A DNA stretch of 64,000 nucleotides from Rotaria socialis (lineage: Eukaryota > Rotifera > Eurotatoria > Philodinida > Philodinidae): positions 1-64,000 of the forward strand of contig CAJNYU010000291.1 of the NCBI GenBank assembly GCA_905331475.1, in the 5' to 3' direction. A program made the translations under genes and the position numbers. Numbering within the stretch: position 1 is the stretch's first letter; each line of letters starts with the position of its first letter. This document shows, in pieces, positions 46,853 to 60,602 of the stretch. The notes beneath the pieces are model-generated. The model worked only from the letters and a program-made list of their open reading frames with translations. It was not told the DNA's origin and did not search any database.

Positions 46853-49800
46853 TCATTTTTTATTCATATCAATGTAATCCAGATCTAATTTAAAATAAAC
46901 ATATGGATAATATTCTTGCTGTAATGCGAGTATACCGGGGATATCGATTTGCTACAAGAAGAAAATAGAATTTAATGAGAAAAGGTAAATCATTTGTTGG
47001 ATTTCTTTACTTCGTCGTATATTGATCTATCTGATTGATCAAGATAACCAAATAGTTGATCGAGTACATCACGCAAACGTTTTGTTGACTTTCGAGTTGG
47101 ATGAATAATAATGGCAACAAAATTGACTGGTAAACCATATCTATATTAGACAACGAAATATGTTAAGATAATCTAATTTATTATTTATCATTAGTATAGT
47201 TCTTTCGTTTGATATTAGGAAAGAATATGGATTAAGCTCGATTAAAATTGTTATATGTCATTTAGTTAAATATTCTTTACTTTGATTTCTGTTCGCAAGT
47301 GTTTCTGGATATGAACGATGATTCAAACATCAATATTTCAACTTTATTCGAGAATTAATTTTTCTAGTGCATTGACTGCATTCGATGAAAAATTTAATCG
47401 ATAAGACAATGTTGCAGTTGAACTCAAGATTCGTTGCATGAAAGAAAATGATCAAAAACTGTTTAAGAATCTATAGATTTTTATACCGAAACATATTATT
47501 GAAATCTTCATAAAGAAGCAGTTCGAAACACTACTGACTGAACCTTCTGAAATAGTTTACATGTCAATACGTAGAAAGCAGCGAGATATTTTCTCTACAA
47601 GCCACCGTTGACTCATTTGTGAAGACTTAATTTAAATCACAAATTAGTATAGAGTTCATGAAAGCTATAGTCTTATTTATTGTGCCACTTTATAATCGAT
47701 AGTAAGTGTTTATCAAATACAAATAGTTTTTGAGTAGTGGCATTAAATTGTTTAACATTAATCTGCAGTCTGAAAACCATATCTGACGTGTGTTTTAAAT
47801 AGCTTTGGATATTTATTTCTACAAAATTGTTATACCTGAGGACCGATTCAACAAATACACGTAATACTTTGATATGCATTGATGCTGAAAAACTTTCACC
47901 GAAATTAATTTTAAGCCAACGAACAAGATTAGCGTAAAGTTTTTGTCGTTCAGTTTCCAGTTCTCGAATTTTGTCACGTTCATTCGTAAATGCTTTTTCA
48001 TCAAACGTAAAATCTCTTACAGTAAATCTTTAAATATAAAAACAAATGTTCTATTGTTAATTGCTGATATTCAACATACTTATTTTCTCGACATTTATGT
48101 CGAAATGTATCTTCAGTTTTTTGAAATAAAGTTACATTGAATAAACAATAATCTTGATCTTGTGCTACTATTTCACTTGTACGTGGTACAATCATAGCAC
48201 ATAGGGTTTCATATTTTCCATACCAATCATTGACCATTGCTTTTGGTACACATACCAATAAAGTTTTTAAGTATTCACTACCCAAGACAAAATGTTCCTT
48301 TTTTACAATATCATTCAAATTACGTGTTAATAAACTACCACTAAAAGCAAAACTCTTGAGAATAAGTGAGAAAAATAAAATTAAAAAAAAAGGTCTTCAC
48401 ATCTGTTTCTTTTCAAATGTTTCTAAATTTTGTTTAACTGAATTATATGATTGGCTGCGAAGCTTAAGCTCATTTTCAATATGTGTTGTTGCCTAAAATA
48501 CAAAATAAAATTTAATTGATTCATTTAATTAATTTAAAGTAGTTTCTTTGGAAACAAGGATTCAAACTGAACCATTCATCGATTAGTTATTTAAAATGAT
48601 GCTCGGAGGTTTAGTACCTTTTCCAATTATAGATGAAAAGAATATAAATGTGAATTCATATCATTATTCAAGTTCAATGGAAATATCACACACGTTCTCT
48701 CATTAACAAGAAATTTCATCATATTGCAACGAAAAACAAGCGGAATTTTCCAATGGTAAATGACTATTAAATTAACAGAAGAAAAATATCGAAAGTGACT
48801 AATAGGATTTCATGCTATAATTCATGCGTACAGTCAACGCGTCTAGCCTGAAACCACCCGAGAGTGATTTCACGATACGTCACACATTGACAGAAATATT
48901 TAGATTTGAATGAACTGTTTTTTTTTTGCAGCAGTTCAATTTTTCCACATACTTTCTTTTAAAGATTGAATTAAAATTATTGCATAAAAGAAGATGTTAA
49001 GTAAAATAGCTCATCTTAAAAGTCTTCCAATCAATACTATATTATCCAAGAAACAAGTTTTAAAATATCCTCTCAAAACTAGTTTAAATTAAAATTATTA
49101 AGATACAATGTCAACGACAGCATGCGCTGTACAAACGTTCACATGGAAAATGGTTCACTGAAAAAACAAACGAACGCTTTTAATGATAAACTGGAAAAAA
49201 ATGAAAAATCTTAGTCCAATACTACAAAAAATTTCTGAAATATTCAAAGATTATTCTAATCTGAAAATATTCGCTGTATAACCGAATGGTGAATTAAAAT
49301 GTGAAAATCCATCTCGAGTATCTTTTTCATCTAGATCATTTCAACAATAATCATTTCAACTGATTTTTGTTATCATCAAAGACTTCAAACTCTATTCATA
49401 GTCTTCTTTTGATCGTTTGAAAATACAGAATTTCTCTCTTTCTACATCAATATCAAAAAAATAAAGTTGAAATCGATAAGAAAATATTTCAAAATTAACT
49501 TTGATGATACAAAAACTGACTGCAATGCTTGAACAGTACCTTCAATGAATAATTCGCTGTAAGAAATATAATTACAATTCTGCACGTTGTATTCTTTCTT
49601 CTTATGGATTACATATATTATTTCTCATTGGTAGATAGACTTGAGGAGAATTAACTTTAAAATACTATTCTATCCAACGTGGGAATCAATAGAGTTACAA
49701 TCTTCCGAAAATCAAGTATGCCTTCTCGACTTTTGTGATTATTGTAGCATGCAATATGTACCTAGCTCTCAATATCGTATTCGCGCATGAAAAATGCTGA

Positions 49801-50412
49801 TTTGTTTCTTTGAAGGATACAATCTCTGGAATAAACCTTAATAACATACTTTTGCAATTATATCAGAAAGATTTTTCAATGATTGTTTGGTTGGATATTT
49901 TGCATGATCCCATTGAAATTCAGTAGTGTAACGTATTGGATCATCTAAGATTTGATTTAATTCAAAATAGAAAGTAACTATAACTGAAAGAAATACATAC
50001 AGCCATTTGGTCCAAGAACAAGATTTTCTGCAAGACGATTACGATCATCATCAAGAATATCATGAAAGAAAAATTGAGTTAATTTTTTAGCAACTCTAAA
50101 ACGATAATGTTTTCGTTCGATTTGCATATGTAGAAATGTTGATGTTTTTATTATACCCTTCAATATAATGATCTAGCTTAGCAAGATCATCCGAAAGTGC
50201 AACAAGTGAATCGAGCGTACCAACCTATAGTATGAAAAGTTAAATAATAGAAACTAGCATATTTTTTTTATTTATGTTGCCTTTAAATCAGGAATATTGA
50301 GTATATAGTTAACTGATAACTGATCTCGTTCAGTAGCTCGACAAACTTCATCATAAGTTTGTCTTGGTGTCGATTTTCCAGGAACAGATATAATCCAATA
50401 TTCTTCCGTCAT
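46853..50412 (-). CDS. ATP6V1C: V-type proton ATPase subunit C
   Basis: Nine minus-strand exons: 50412-50281, 50224-50157, 50095-50001, 49944-49850, 48492-48401, 48340-48080, 48027-47836, 47140-47011, 46951-46853, all in phase, give 387 residues (human ATP6V1C1 has 382). Subunit C is a peripheral-stalk part of the V1 sector and controls reversible V1-Vo assembly. Blocks in family order: [131 protein letters not shown] and [12 protein letters not shown]. Intron 1 starts with GC (AAG/GCAACA), not GT; the GC-AG join is required to keep PDLK next to VGTLD. Most introns are about 55-60 nt, but introns 4 (1,357 nt) and 7 (695 nt) are long. Confidence 0.95.
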
Positions 50413-52269
50413 TTTAATACGTATTTGCAATGATAAAAATATAATGTAACATCCAAACAAAAGAAGTAGACTACTGAAGACTGAATTCTTGTTACCTTCT
50501 TTCTTATATTATGAAATAAAGATTTCATTGGTTACGAATATACACCAATAAAATAAGAAAAATATTACATCAAATAATAATTTATTTGTCAAAAACATCT
50601 CCTTTGATTTAAAAATTTAAAAATATTAATCATAAAATTGTTTTTCTTTTCAATACAACTACTTTTCATGTAGAAATCTTATGAATATGAATTCTGTGAG
50701 CATCGGTTTCGTCCCTCTCTCTTGCGCTCTCGCTGACTGCCTGCCAGTCTGTTGTCGGTAACTTGTTAAATATGTCTAATTTACACTGATAAACATCAAT
50801 TGTACGAATAGAATATAACTGTTTAATAGTACACTGCAGCTATTTAAAATCACATTTACTTTTGCTTTGTACTGTAAAATTCTGTTTTTCTTATTGCCTA
50901 TCGGCTAACTACCCAACGAGCATGGGCGCACATATATCAAACATAATTTTGAACTGTAGCATTCGTTTTCTTTTTCCACTTATTTTTACATCCGTGCACA
51001 TTACTTGTCCTCCTTGTGTCAATAATCTTCGAGCAAAAGGTATATTCGTATAGTTTCTGTTAGTCAGAGAGATACTCAAGAAATCAAAACAACTTATTGC
51101 ATACGCTTGAGCTGAAAAATTTTGTATATATACCACCGAAGAAAAAGACAGAGGGCGAGAGAGAGACGGGGAGAGAGGAAGGGAGGCAAAAGAAAATGAT
51201 CGAAGCAAACTTTTTTCTCTCAATAAGTTGCGGTTACATAAATGTTTTTGTTATATTTAAAGAGAAAAAGATAATCAATAGAATGAAGACCACTTCTAAC
51301 CTTCAGAAGTGTATTTTTTTCTTCGATTTAACTAATACTCTTTCGTTGTGCCAATCATAGCTGTCAGGTAATTATGATCCCTATCGAGTATCATTCTTTT
51401 ACTTTTCGAAGATATTTGAACATAAAGTAAGGATATTTGATCATGTCTTCATAAATTTAATTCCTTTTGCTGTCAAACAACGTTTTTTTAAGCTATCAAA
51501 AATTTATGTTAAATCGATGATCATCGTTGTCATTATGTCAAAATTGATTTCACTCTTTTCATAGGAATCAGAAGAAAAACACTAGCAATGCATAATAACT
51601 ATTAGAAACTTTATTCGTCAAGTATTTCAAAGCATTTATTTCAAAGTATAGAAAAACATAAATCTTCGCATTTTTCTTTCTGCACCTTTGAAACTACACG
51701 GTTTTATATATGTGTGCCCAGTGGCATCTCGATGGCTTCGGTTGTTGTTTCGTTTGCTTTCGTTTACGATCATTCGTACTTTTTTCTCAGAGTTGGCCAT
51801 GTATCAAGAACGTCTTTTTATTTCGTTATATCACATTACGTTCTGTGTTCATTTTTTTTTCTCATTTTTTAGTAAATATTGTAAAAGATTGTATTGAAAA
51901 CCAAGGTTAGCCAAAGATTTGTCGCATATGCGAAAGTAAAAGGTTATCTTTAATCGTGTAAGCTAATTTGTTTGACTCGATTCTATTGGTACTGAGTTTT
52001 GTTGAAACAAAGATTAGCGACGTTTTTTCTCTTCTTCTTCTTTTTTATTCTTCATAGTCAGAGGTCTAATGTTGTAGGCGACCTAACATTCCTCTAACTT
52101 ATGTTCACTCGACAGTCTTTAAATCGTTCGTTTTTTTCTTCTTTCATGAGAAAAAAGAGCACGAGAGCGAAGAAGTTCACGTAATCGTTACTCCGAACAT
52201 CTTCGTTGAAGAAAGAAAAACGAAACATAAATAATTACATACGCAAACTTTGTTTGTCTCTAGATCATT
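50413..52269. promoter_or_regulatory. divergent intergenic region between ATP6V1C and EPS8
   Basis: A 1.86-kb region separating the two start codons, so it must hold at least the ATP6V1C promoter and 5' sequences of EPS8. Features seen: CTCTCTCTTGCGCTCTCGC near 50715 and a purine run (GACAGAGGGCGAGAGAGAGA) near 51150. No coding exon with splice context was recognised, and no defined promoter element can be supported. Confidence 0.35.
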
Positions 52270-55200
52270 ATGCTTAGTCAACTTCGACGAGGACATCATC
52301 ACGAATTTGATGGGTAAATTGTGAGATTTATTATTGTTGATTTTATTTATTTCATTTTATCTAGTGATCCAATGTCTGCGCGTCCAATAAATGCTTATGG
52401 AGAACGTTGGAGATCTCCAGGTAAAAACAAACTTTTTTGTTTTCTGTTATTTTCTATAAGTATTTTATACGTGTATATATATATATATATATATATACAT
52501 TACGGATTAACTTTGAATCTTTCATTATCGAATTAGTCCAATACTCGTCATTGTTATTTAAATCTTCAATTAGAACTCGTTTCGAGCAATATGTTTTGCT
52601 GTTATTGTTTTGATTGGATGTTTATTGATCGACTAGTTGTTATTATACCGTTGCTTATTATCTTAGTTTGTTTGCTAATTTTGTCACAATATGTACACTA
52701 ATTCATTGATCAACCCACTCATATGTATATATGCCCATGTGTGTGTATAGATATTTTGATGGAGATTGCTAACTGATTTCTCATAGTTTTACGTCAGATT
52801 TGACACGTATGAGTCAAGAATAAAGCGTGACAAATATAGCAACAATGAGATATTCTTTTTTTCTTTTTATTCCTCTTCCGATTTTTTTCCTTTTCTTCAT
52901 CAGGTTTTATTATTTGTCTACGATGAATGAATAGTTCCTTATACCGCGATTCGTTCTTCTATTTGGACAATGTTTGTTAAGTTTTTTTTTCATTTTCTTC
53001 TTCTATTTCTCCTTTTCATTTTCTTTTTCTTCTGCCTCTGCAAATTGGTTGTCGTCGTTCGTCTACTACAGGAAAGCGAGCTCCACTAGTTATAAGCATC
53101 ACATTTATTATTATTTTTTGATTTCTTATCCGTCAAACCTATATGCACAATCGTATTTCCACAAACATCTAGGCGAGAAAAGAAAACAGAGCTTAAATAA
53201 GACACACGTCGATCACCAACACCCTTTTTTATACTTAATTCGAATCAAAACAAAAAACTATCGCAGTTTTATTACGTGCTTATTCGTTGTCAACGAAATT
53301 CATAAAAAGAGACAAAGTTGAAATATAGACAAAAAACACAGTGAAGAGAACGTGAAAGATTAAATCACAAATGACTTTTAATCGAAGTTGGCAGTCTTCT
53401 GATGGTCGTCTAGCTGACAATTATACACCTTCACGTTATTACTTTAGAGATCAATCTAACGGTATGATTTTTATTATTGTTTATTGATTCTATTATTTTT
53501 GTTTACTTTTCGTCGGGCGCGGGGAAAATGTTTGCTTGACCTGTATAATTTTATTTCGCACGCGATAATAGTTTCTACAGACTAAAGCTTCTTTTTATGA
53601 AAATATTTAATAACCAAATAAAAAACTATGTTTTTTGTACTTTTTGTTTAGATCGCGCCAATTCATCTCTTCTCAAAAGTAATATATTACCTGATTTTCA
53701 TACACCACGTACAAATTCGTCCACATGGAATCCTGATTTATCACGAGCTTTTCGTGTTGATGCTCAATTGCTAGCTATCGTGCGAATTGAAGACAAACGA
53801 AGTAAGTTTGAAAGATTTTTTTTTTGATTACTATATAAGCATTACTAACAAGAGAGAGAGAGAGAGAGAGAAGTTCTCATATGTTATTTCTTATTTGAAA
53901 ACTTTTCTTACCAATTAAAAATGTTAAATGTTTCGAACCGAATTTTATATTTACCTTTAGATAGCTTCTATTCGGCTGAAGTAGTTAGTAAACTACGTCA
54001 AAAAGAACAAACACAAAAATTTATCAATAAACCATGTTCACTATTTGTTAATGACCGTTCGTTTATCATATTTGATCGAGGAGCGCAAGTAAAATCTTTT
54101 TTCTCTGTTTTATTTATTTTTAAATAAATAAATTGTAATAAATGTAGGTGATTGCTGAAACAATTCCACTTGAAAATGTCGATCCAACGTGTGTGTATTC
54201 TGATGCACAAGATACACTCAATGATATATTTATGTATCGTGTATTGGATCGACATATAGCAACAGCAAGTCAGGCTAGTAATTCCAATAGCAATGAACTG
54301 ACACATGCTATTGTATTTAAATGTTCAAATAAAGAATCGAAACTTCTTGTTGATAATATTCGTAATGCAACTGGAAGACCCTTGAAGAGTTATAGAAGGT
54401 ATATCGAATAGATTTTGCTTTCATTCGAAAAAAAAAGACTCTCTTTTCCAGTACTCGATCAGAAACGCGAAGTACAATTGATCATCATTTCAATGGTTCT
54501 GAAGGAGGACCATTAATTAATCCACAACCATTGCCACATGAACCATTGCCAATAAATAGTAAGTTGAATTAATGCATAGAATTTCTTTATTGAAATCTTC
54601 TTCTCTATTTGAAAGCGTCAACGTATGTTGTTGGTCCTCAACATTCATCGCGCACAGCAACTCAGCAACATGCAGCTAATTTGTATAAGCGTTCAACAGA
54701 AGAATTAAATAAATGTTTTGATGATATTGAATTATTTGTGCGTCATATTGAAGCAATCGTAGAATATACCAAAGAATTAGAACGTAATCATCGACGAAAG
54801 GATAAAAAATCAAGTAAATAGTTGATTCAATTGTTTTCAACTATATAGAATTGCGTCGATATATTTTTTTTAGGTGGTCTAAAACAAATGGTTGAGAAAC
54901 TGCCTGAAGATAGAATTTTTATTGATATACTTCAAAAATTTAAACATTCATTAAATCTCTTAGCTGAATTAAAACATATAATACATAATCCAAATGCACA
55001 TGAATTAGTTCATTATTTATTATCACCATTGCAATTGATTTTAGTTACATTACGTACCAAACATCCAAATCAATTACAATTGGCACAAGATATATGGTCA
55101 CCCGTATTAACAAGAGAAGCGAAAGAATTGTTATCGAATTGTTTAACACCAAAAGAATACGAGATTTTATGGAATCTTGGTCCTGCATGGATTCGAACAG

Positions 55201-58200
55201 CGTAAGAAGTTGCACGCAGAAAAACATATCGTTCATTTTATGATCATGTTCATTTAATATTTAGAGAAGGAATACCACAAAAAAATGCCGATTATCGACC
55301 GACATTTTTTGATGGTCATCCACCATGGGTTCAAGAACCAGTGATCGATTATACACTTCAATCAGCGCGTAATGCAGATGAACGTCAGACTTCAGTTTGG
55401 CCTTCTTCTCGAGTATTAAATCGAATTCATTTTTGTTGAAATTAAAATTATTTTCCTTTATTGCATATTCAGATCCCACAGCAAAATAATAATAATAATA
55501 ATAATAATAGTTCAATAATATCTCAAAATATAGCATTTCCTCGACAACCTTCACCAGGTCCACAATTTGATACGTCAACTGCTGATCGTAAAAATAAAAA
55601 TCCTGTATTAGTAGAAAATTATAATGCACAAATGCAAAATGAACATGCTTGGGCTATTGATAGAAAACGTGTCGGAGCCAAGTAAATAATGGAATTTTAG
55701 TTATATTTTTGCATCGTTTTTTTTTCATACAAGGATTTGTGCAGTCAAATCTGATCGGCAAGGACAAAATCATAAAGAATTAACTGTAAGACGAGGAGAA
55801 TTGGTTGAAATTGAAAATAGTTCGAAGAATTGGTGGCGTGCAAGAAATTTTCGTGGTGATATTGGTCATGTACCACATAATCTTCTTGAAGAAATCGATA
55901 TAGAACAGTTAACACCTGTATGTATAAATATATCCATTGATATGTAGTTCTCTGATTGTATTTACTAAAAACCTATATCGCTAATATCTTATTGATGTTC
56001 TTTTTTTCTTTTTATTCTAGAAAAGCGCAGCGGCGAATACGTCAGGTATAGATTCGCATCGTCTTCTAACCAACGCAAATAATCGTTCGCGTCATAACTG
56101 ATCAAAATAATATATTATTAAATATCAAGCTTATACTCTCTCTTCACACTTCCTCACCTCTGTTCGCTTTTTTTTTCTTCTTAATTGTCTTTTTTTTCTT
56201 GTAATAATTGCATGTGCACCATAAAATCTCACGTATTTATTCCAAATGTGTTCATCCATACACGTATGATGTGTGTGTGTATTTTCAGCTCAGCTTATTC
56301 TTTTTGTCTAGCATAAGAAGATGAGTGACTGTGTCATATCACTCCTTTTTCAAGTCATCAATAGTGATCACAAGAATAAATTACAATAGTGGAATTATTT
56401 TGAAAAAGTCACTAGCTTCATTCCGTGTTTTTTTCTTCTTCTTCTTCTTCTATTTGATAGTTTGTGCGCTCGTGCAAAAAAAATATCTTTCGTTTTATAC
56501 TGAATAGCTGCACTCGTAGAATATTAACCTCATCAAATGTTGCAATCATTTTCTTTGTATGTGTAAATACATTGAATTTTTGTATCTCTATCATTCTGTG
56601 TATGTCCAAGTTTTTTTTGTTGAACTAAAACGAGAGAGAGAGAGAGAAAGAATCAAATTGTTATTGTGAGCATGTTGCGCCAATAGTAACCATCTGATAT
56701 CATTAGTTTTATTCGCTCAATTGCATATTCTCAAAAACTTAGCCAGCACTATGAATATCTATGGACGATGGGTTGTTTTTGTCTCTCTGTTCAATGTATA
56801 TCTTATTTGTTTTATACCAAAAATTAATAAATTGTGGATGTAATCATATCTTTCGAATATCTTTGTGTTCATTTTGTTTTTAATTATTCTTATTTTTTTT
56901 CTCCTTTTGTTGATTAATCTTTGCTCATTGTTGTTTTTCTTTTGTTTATTCAAAATTCTTCTATCTTCTTTTTTTTCTTTATTCAATCGTCATGATGTTA
57001 AAACACGAATAAAACAAATGTGAGTGAACGAGAGAGAATAAAACAAATGCGCGCACACACACATACATACACATACGAGCTTTTGGCTTATTGCTGCATC
57101 TTATAAACACATACACGCAATTTCTCTCTGCACTGTAGACAATATAATACTGATTATAGTTCTTGTAGAAAAAAAAATACAAATTGTCTCTTTATATATA
57201 CTTTAGCCGCTCTTCCACGTTCATCGAGTGTACCTAATCGAGGATTTACTGATGTCAATGGACATCATCCACATAATACAAATGGTTATACGCAGCAACT
57301 TCGTCGTTCACCATCGTTTGGAAGCAATTTTATTATGCAATCAAATAACAGTACATATACAAATCCGATAATAGCGAGAGATCAACTAATTCAACAAACA
57401 TATCCATCACCAGTTCCTCCTCTACTACTTTCTCCTCATCCCCTATCGGTTCCACTACCGCCGCCGCCGCCGCCGCCACCACCCCCAATGCCACTAGAGC
57501 TATTAACGAGTGGATCATCGCCATGGTCAACCTTACAATTACCGAATAGTAGTAGGAAAGCACGATCCCGTTCAAATACTAATTTGTGTAAGTTTCCAAA
57601 AACTAAAATAAAAGAAATGAGAAACTGTATTTTTACTGGAATCACGAAAACAAGCAAAGAAACATCTAACTTAATATAGTTCAAAAGAGACGATCAATAC
57701 TATTCGATTTTCTCTCTAGAATAGTTAGTAACCATGAGATTACTTTTGATGATCGTTAATTCTATAGCTATTTAAAAATATGCAGTACACTATTTGTGAG
57801 TTGCTGAAATAAGAAAATATATCGTATATTGTTGCACAAAAGGTGGTGCATGAATATAATGGAAGCGAATAGTGTTATTTGAAAAAGGACAAAGTTTGTC
57901 ATTAATATGAAAGTCTTAAGATCAAAATCTCGGTTATTCTAATATCCTATTTCGAGGCGCTTTTACTGATTCCTTAAGAAACGTAGCCATCAAACACAAT
58001 AGATTAGACATATTCAATCAAATTTTGACAGATTTTGTATCTTATTTTTTTTACATAAGCAAATATTCAAGCAGATGAATTACAACAAGAATTAGCCCAA
58101 CGTTTAACAGATCGCATTGGTCTCATAAGTTCGAATTCGTCGAAGGAAGACATTGAACGATGGTTGGCATCAAAAAGTATTTCACCTGAGTAAATATATT

Positions 58201-58709
58201 TGTTTTCTATGCAAAAAAATTTCACTAGTATAAATTAATGTTTTCAGACTTGCTCAAAGTCTACATGGTATGAATGGAAAAGAATTGTTTCAATTAACTA
58301 AAAGTGGACTTGATCGATTTACCAATGAGCAAGAATCAGCTCGAATCTATGCATTACTTGCACAACAAAAACAATTATCTGGTGTAAGATTTGTTTTTCT
58401 TGTTAATATTTATCATTTAACTTTTCGATTGGTCTTTTATTTTCTAGTATCAACATAAAGATATACGCCCAAGATCGGCTAGATTAAATCATACCACATT
58501 TGGTTCTCTTAAATCAAGTACAATCAATGATGCAGATGGTAAAATACAAAAAAAAAAAAGAATATTAATTGTATCTAATTCATGAAAATATTCTAGATAA
58601 TTTCTCTTTACGACCTGACGATACGTTAAGTCGTTCGTTAAAAATCAAATTAAAACAGCGACGCGATAAAATCGAGAAAGCAGAAACGGCGGATAGTACT
58701 GTTTTGTAA
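52270..58709 (+). CDS. EPS8: EPS8 (PTB-SH3-SAM actin regulator)
   Basis: A long gene for an EPS8-type signalling adaptor that links receptor kinases to Rac and caps or bundles actin. Common exons: 53652-53801, 53961-54088, 54148-54398, 54452-54558, 54616-54813, 54874-55201, 55265-55412, 55473-55681, 55734-55917, 56021-56045, 57207-57587, 58060-58189, 58248-58383, 58448-58538, 58597-58709; all junctions are GT-AG and in phase. Two alternative 5' ends both finish in phase 1: 52270-52313 plus 52365-52420 (MLSQLRRGHHHEFDG), or 53371-53461 (MTFNRSWQSSDGR). The latter gives 889 residues. Domains: PTB about 55-206, a helical middle (KHSLNLLAELKHIIHNPNAH), SH3 about 537-595 (AVKSDRQGQNHKELTVRRGE, KNWWRARNFRGDIGHVPHNL), polyproline at about 692, C-terminal SAM-like effector about 745-810 (SKEDIERWLASKSI, LHGMNGKELFQLTK). 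The 56021 exon can read on to a stop at 56099, giving an isoform lacking the SAM part. No lesion is seen. Confidence 0.92.
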
Positions 58710-58859
58710 AATTTTGTTTTCTCTTTTCTTTTTGTATACTTCTTACGAATAATTTCTTTGTTTGTCTGTTTTATGTTTTATTTTATTTTATTTTTTAAAT
58801 AAGTACACATTGAGAAATCTACAACGTTCTATTGAAAACAAATAGATGTTCATTCTATT

Positions 58860-60217
58860 TTAAGGGTCACGACTTGTTGGAATTTTTCTTGTTATATAAC
58901 GTACAATAAATAATATAAGACGAATAGCAAACAAGCCACAGCAGATGATAAGTAATGCAAGTGTAAATGATTTATTTTTATTTGAAACATCTGTCCGGTT
59001 GGCATTTTTTGACATTACACCAGATAATCCGAATATAAGAACAAACCATGGTAAAAATGTATATGCCATTGATGAATAGAAAATGAAATTTTCACAAACA
59101 AAGTAAATAACAACTCCAACTAGAACAAGACTAAGTGAAGCTGTCGATACATCAGTTACTGACTGTGAATTTCTATTATAGATTTGAGATACCCAAATAG
59201 ATAAATTAAGTAATGTTGCAAGATATAACCATGTTCCATATACAGCAAATCCATTGTGAACAAATAGACGTACAAGCCAGATGTCTGCTTTGCTTTAAAA
59301 CAAACAAAAAACAACAAGAGAGATTAAAAATATAATATGAAATGAAATCGAAATTTACCGATTCGAATCAATATAATTTTGTCGATTGCGTTGAAGAAGT
59401 ATATGTGTAATAATCATTGGAATAATAATCGTGACAAACATTGAAAACAGTACCAATAATGCCCACTAAATGAAACGAAAAATAAATAAATAAATATAGA
59501 AATTTCTAAGTTAACTTACGCCAAAGTATGTTCGATCCCAAAGAATAAGCCATCCTATATTTAAACCCATGTTTATTATATAAAATATAAATATGCTAAA
59601 GTGAAGCGTATTGGGCTCAATATATAAATAACCAGTATTGGATTTTCGAAATATTCGAGTTAAAGCATAGATTAACCATGCTGCTTGCCAAAAATAGATT
59701 AAACCCCATATGCTAAATGTCCAACCTTAAAAGAAAAGACAACATTATTTGTATGCTTTTGCTATGCATGCAATTATATTTATTAGCTTACCAGCGGGTG
59801 TAAATTCAGTTAGATTTCCATCACTTACAGATCCAGTTTTTTGATTAAATATACCTAAAAGAATTATTTTTTTGATCAAGAAAATTTTCTTCAATTCTTT
59901 TCTATTTCTCAAAAATTCTCTTATCTTGAATTTTCAAAAATGTTCAAATCTACAGAAAAAGGGACGCACCATTATAACCAGTACTGGATAAGCCATTGAA
60001 AACACAAGTGACAATAAAAGCAACTACGGCGAGTGTAATAAGTAAAATATGCCACCAGCGATGTTCAAAATGTTCTTTTGTATCTGTTTCGTCGACATAA
60101 CGATTTTCTCTCATCGGCATGTTATCTAGTGAAAATAAAAATGTGAATGAAACGATGAGCGCAATAAAAAAATCGACATCGAAACTTACCTTTATTTGCT
60201 GAGGGGGTTTTCGACAT
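58860..60217 (-). CDS. TspO-like multipass membrane protein
   Basis: Six minus-strand exons: 60217-60190, 60125-59970, 59854-59792, 59725-59520, 59465-59359, 59292-58860, all GT-AG with phases that fit, give 330 residues. The introns are about 53-115 nt. After a short hydrophilic N-terminus (MSKTPSANKGDNMPMRENRY) there are about eight hydrophobic segments. The signature FTPAGWTFSIWGLIYFWQAA (about 81-100) is the first conserved block of long tryptophan-rich sensory (TspO/MBR)-like proteins; NMGLNIGWLILWDRTYFGWA and DIWLVRLFVHNGFAVYGTWL continue that resemblance. Position numbers are estimates. TspO family members sit in outer mitochondrial or other membranes and bind tetrapyrroles or lipids, but function in this long animal branch is not established. 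The gene is tail-to-tail with EPS8, its stop only about 150 bp from the EPS8 stop. It looks intact. Confidence 0.75.
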
Positions 60218-60444
60218 TGGATATGTTTAGTTAATTATTTCTCCTTGATTTTACTATCGTCACCGCTTGTATATATATATATGAATGTAATCTCTCCGAT
60301 GTATTATGCAACTTGTGTCACCAAGATTTCATAGTATAAAGGTGATGTGTTCTTTGCGTTCTCGCTTTTTCTCGTTATATATATATATACACTGTTGTCG
60401 GTACTTACATAACCGTGATCGACAAAGCGCAAAAATATGTCTTT

Positions 60445-60602
60445 GAAGGACTAAGTGAAGGAAAGACGAAGGAAAGAAGAAGGAAAGACGAAGGAAAGAA
60501 GAAGGAAAGAAGAAGGGAAGAAGAAGGAAAAAAGAAGAAAAGAAGAAGGAAAGAAGAAGGGAAGAAGAAGGAAAAAAGAAGAAAAGAAGAAGAAAAGCAA
60601 GG
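60445..60602 (+). repeat. 150-bp polypurine GAAGGAAA tract
   Basis: An almost uninterrupted run of A and G built of GGAAAGACGAAGGAAAGAAG and GAAGGGAAGAAGG units. Long open frames across it on both strands are composition artefacts. It lies about 230 bp upstream of the TspO-like gene start, so it could affect promoter structure (inference). Confidence 0.8.

Noticed and set aside
50096..50156. Reading V-ATPase C straight through the 61-nt segment after HYIEG
   Set aside because: Splicing it out (GTATAA..TTTTAG) keeps frame and restores the family sequence EGVAKKLTQ; retention shifts the frame.
52974..53321. 115-codon plus frame upstream of EPS8 exon 53371
   Set aside because: Its N-terminal half is a TTC/TTT pyrimidine run; no protein-like conservation or splice role.
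57333..57684. Minus-strand frames rich in Ala/Val/Gly opposite the EPS8 proline run
   Set aside because: They are shadows of the CCG repeat that encodes polyproline in EPS8.
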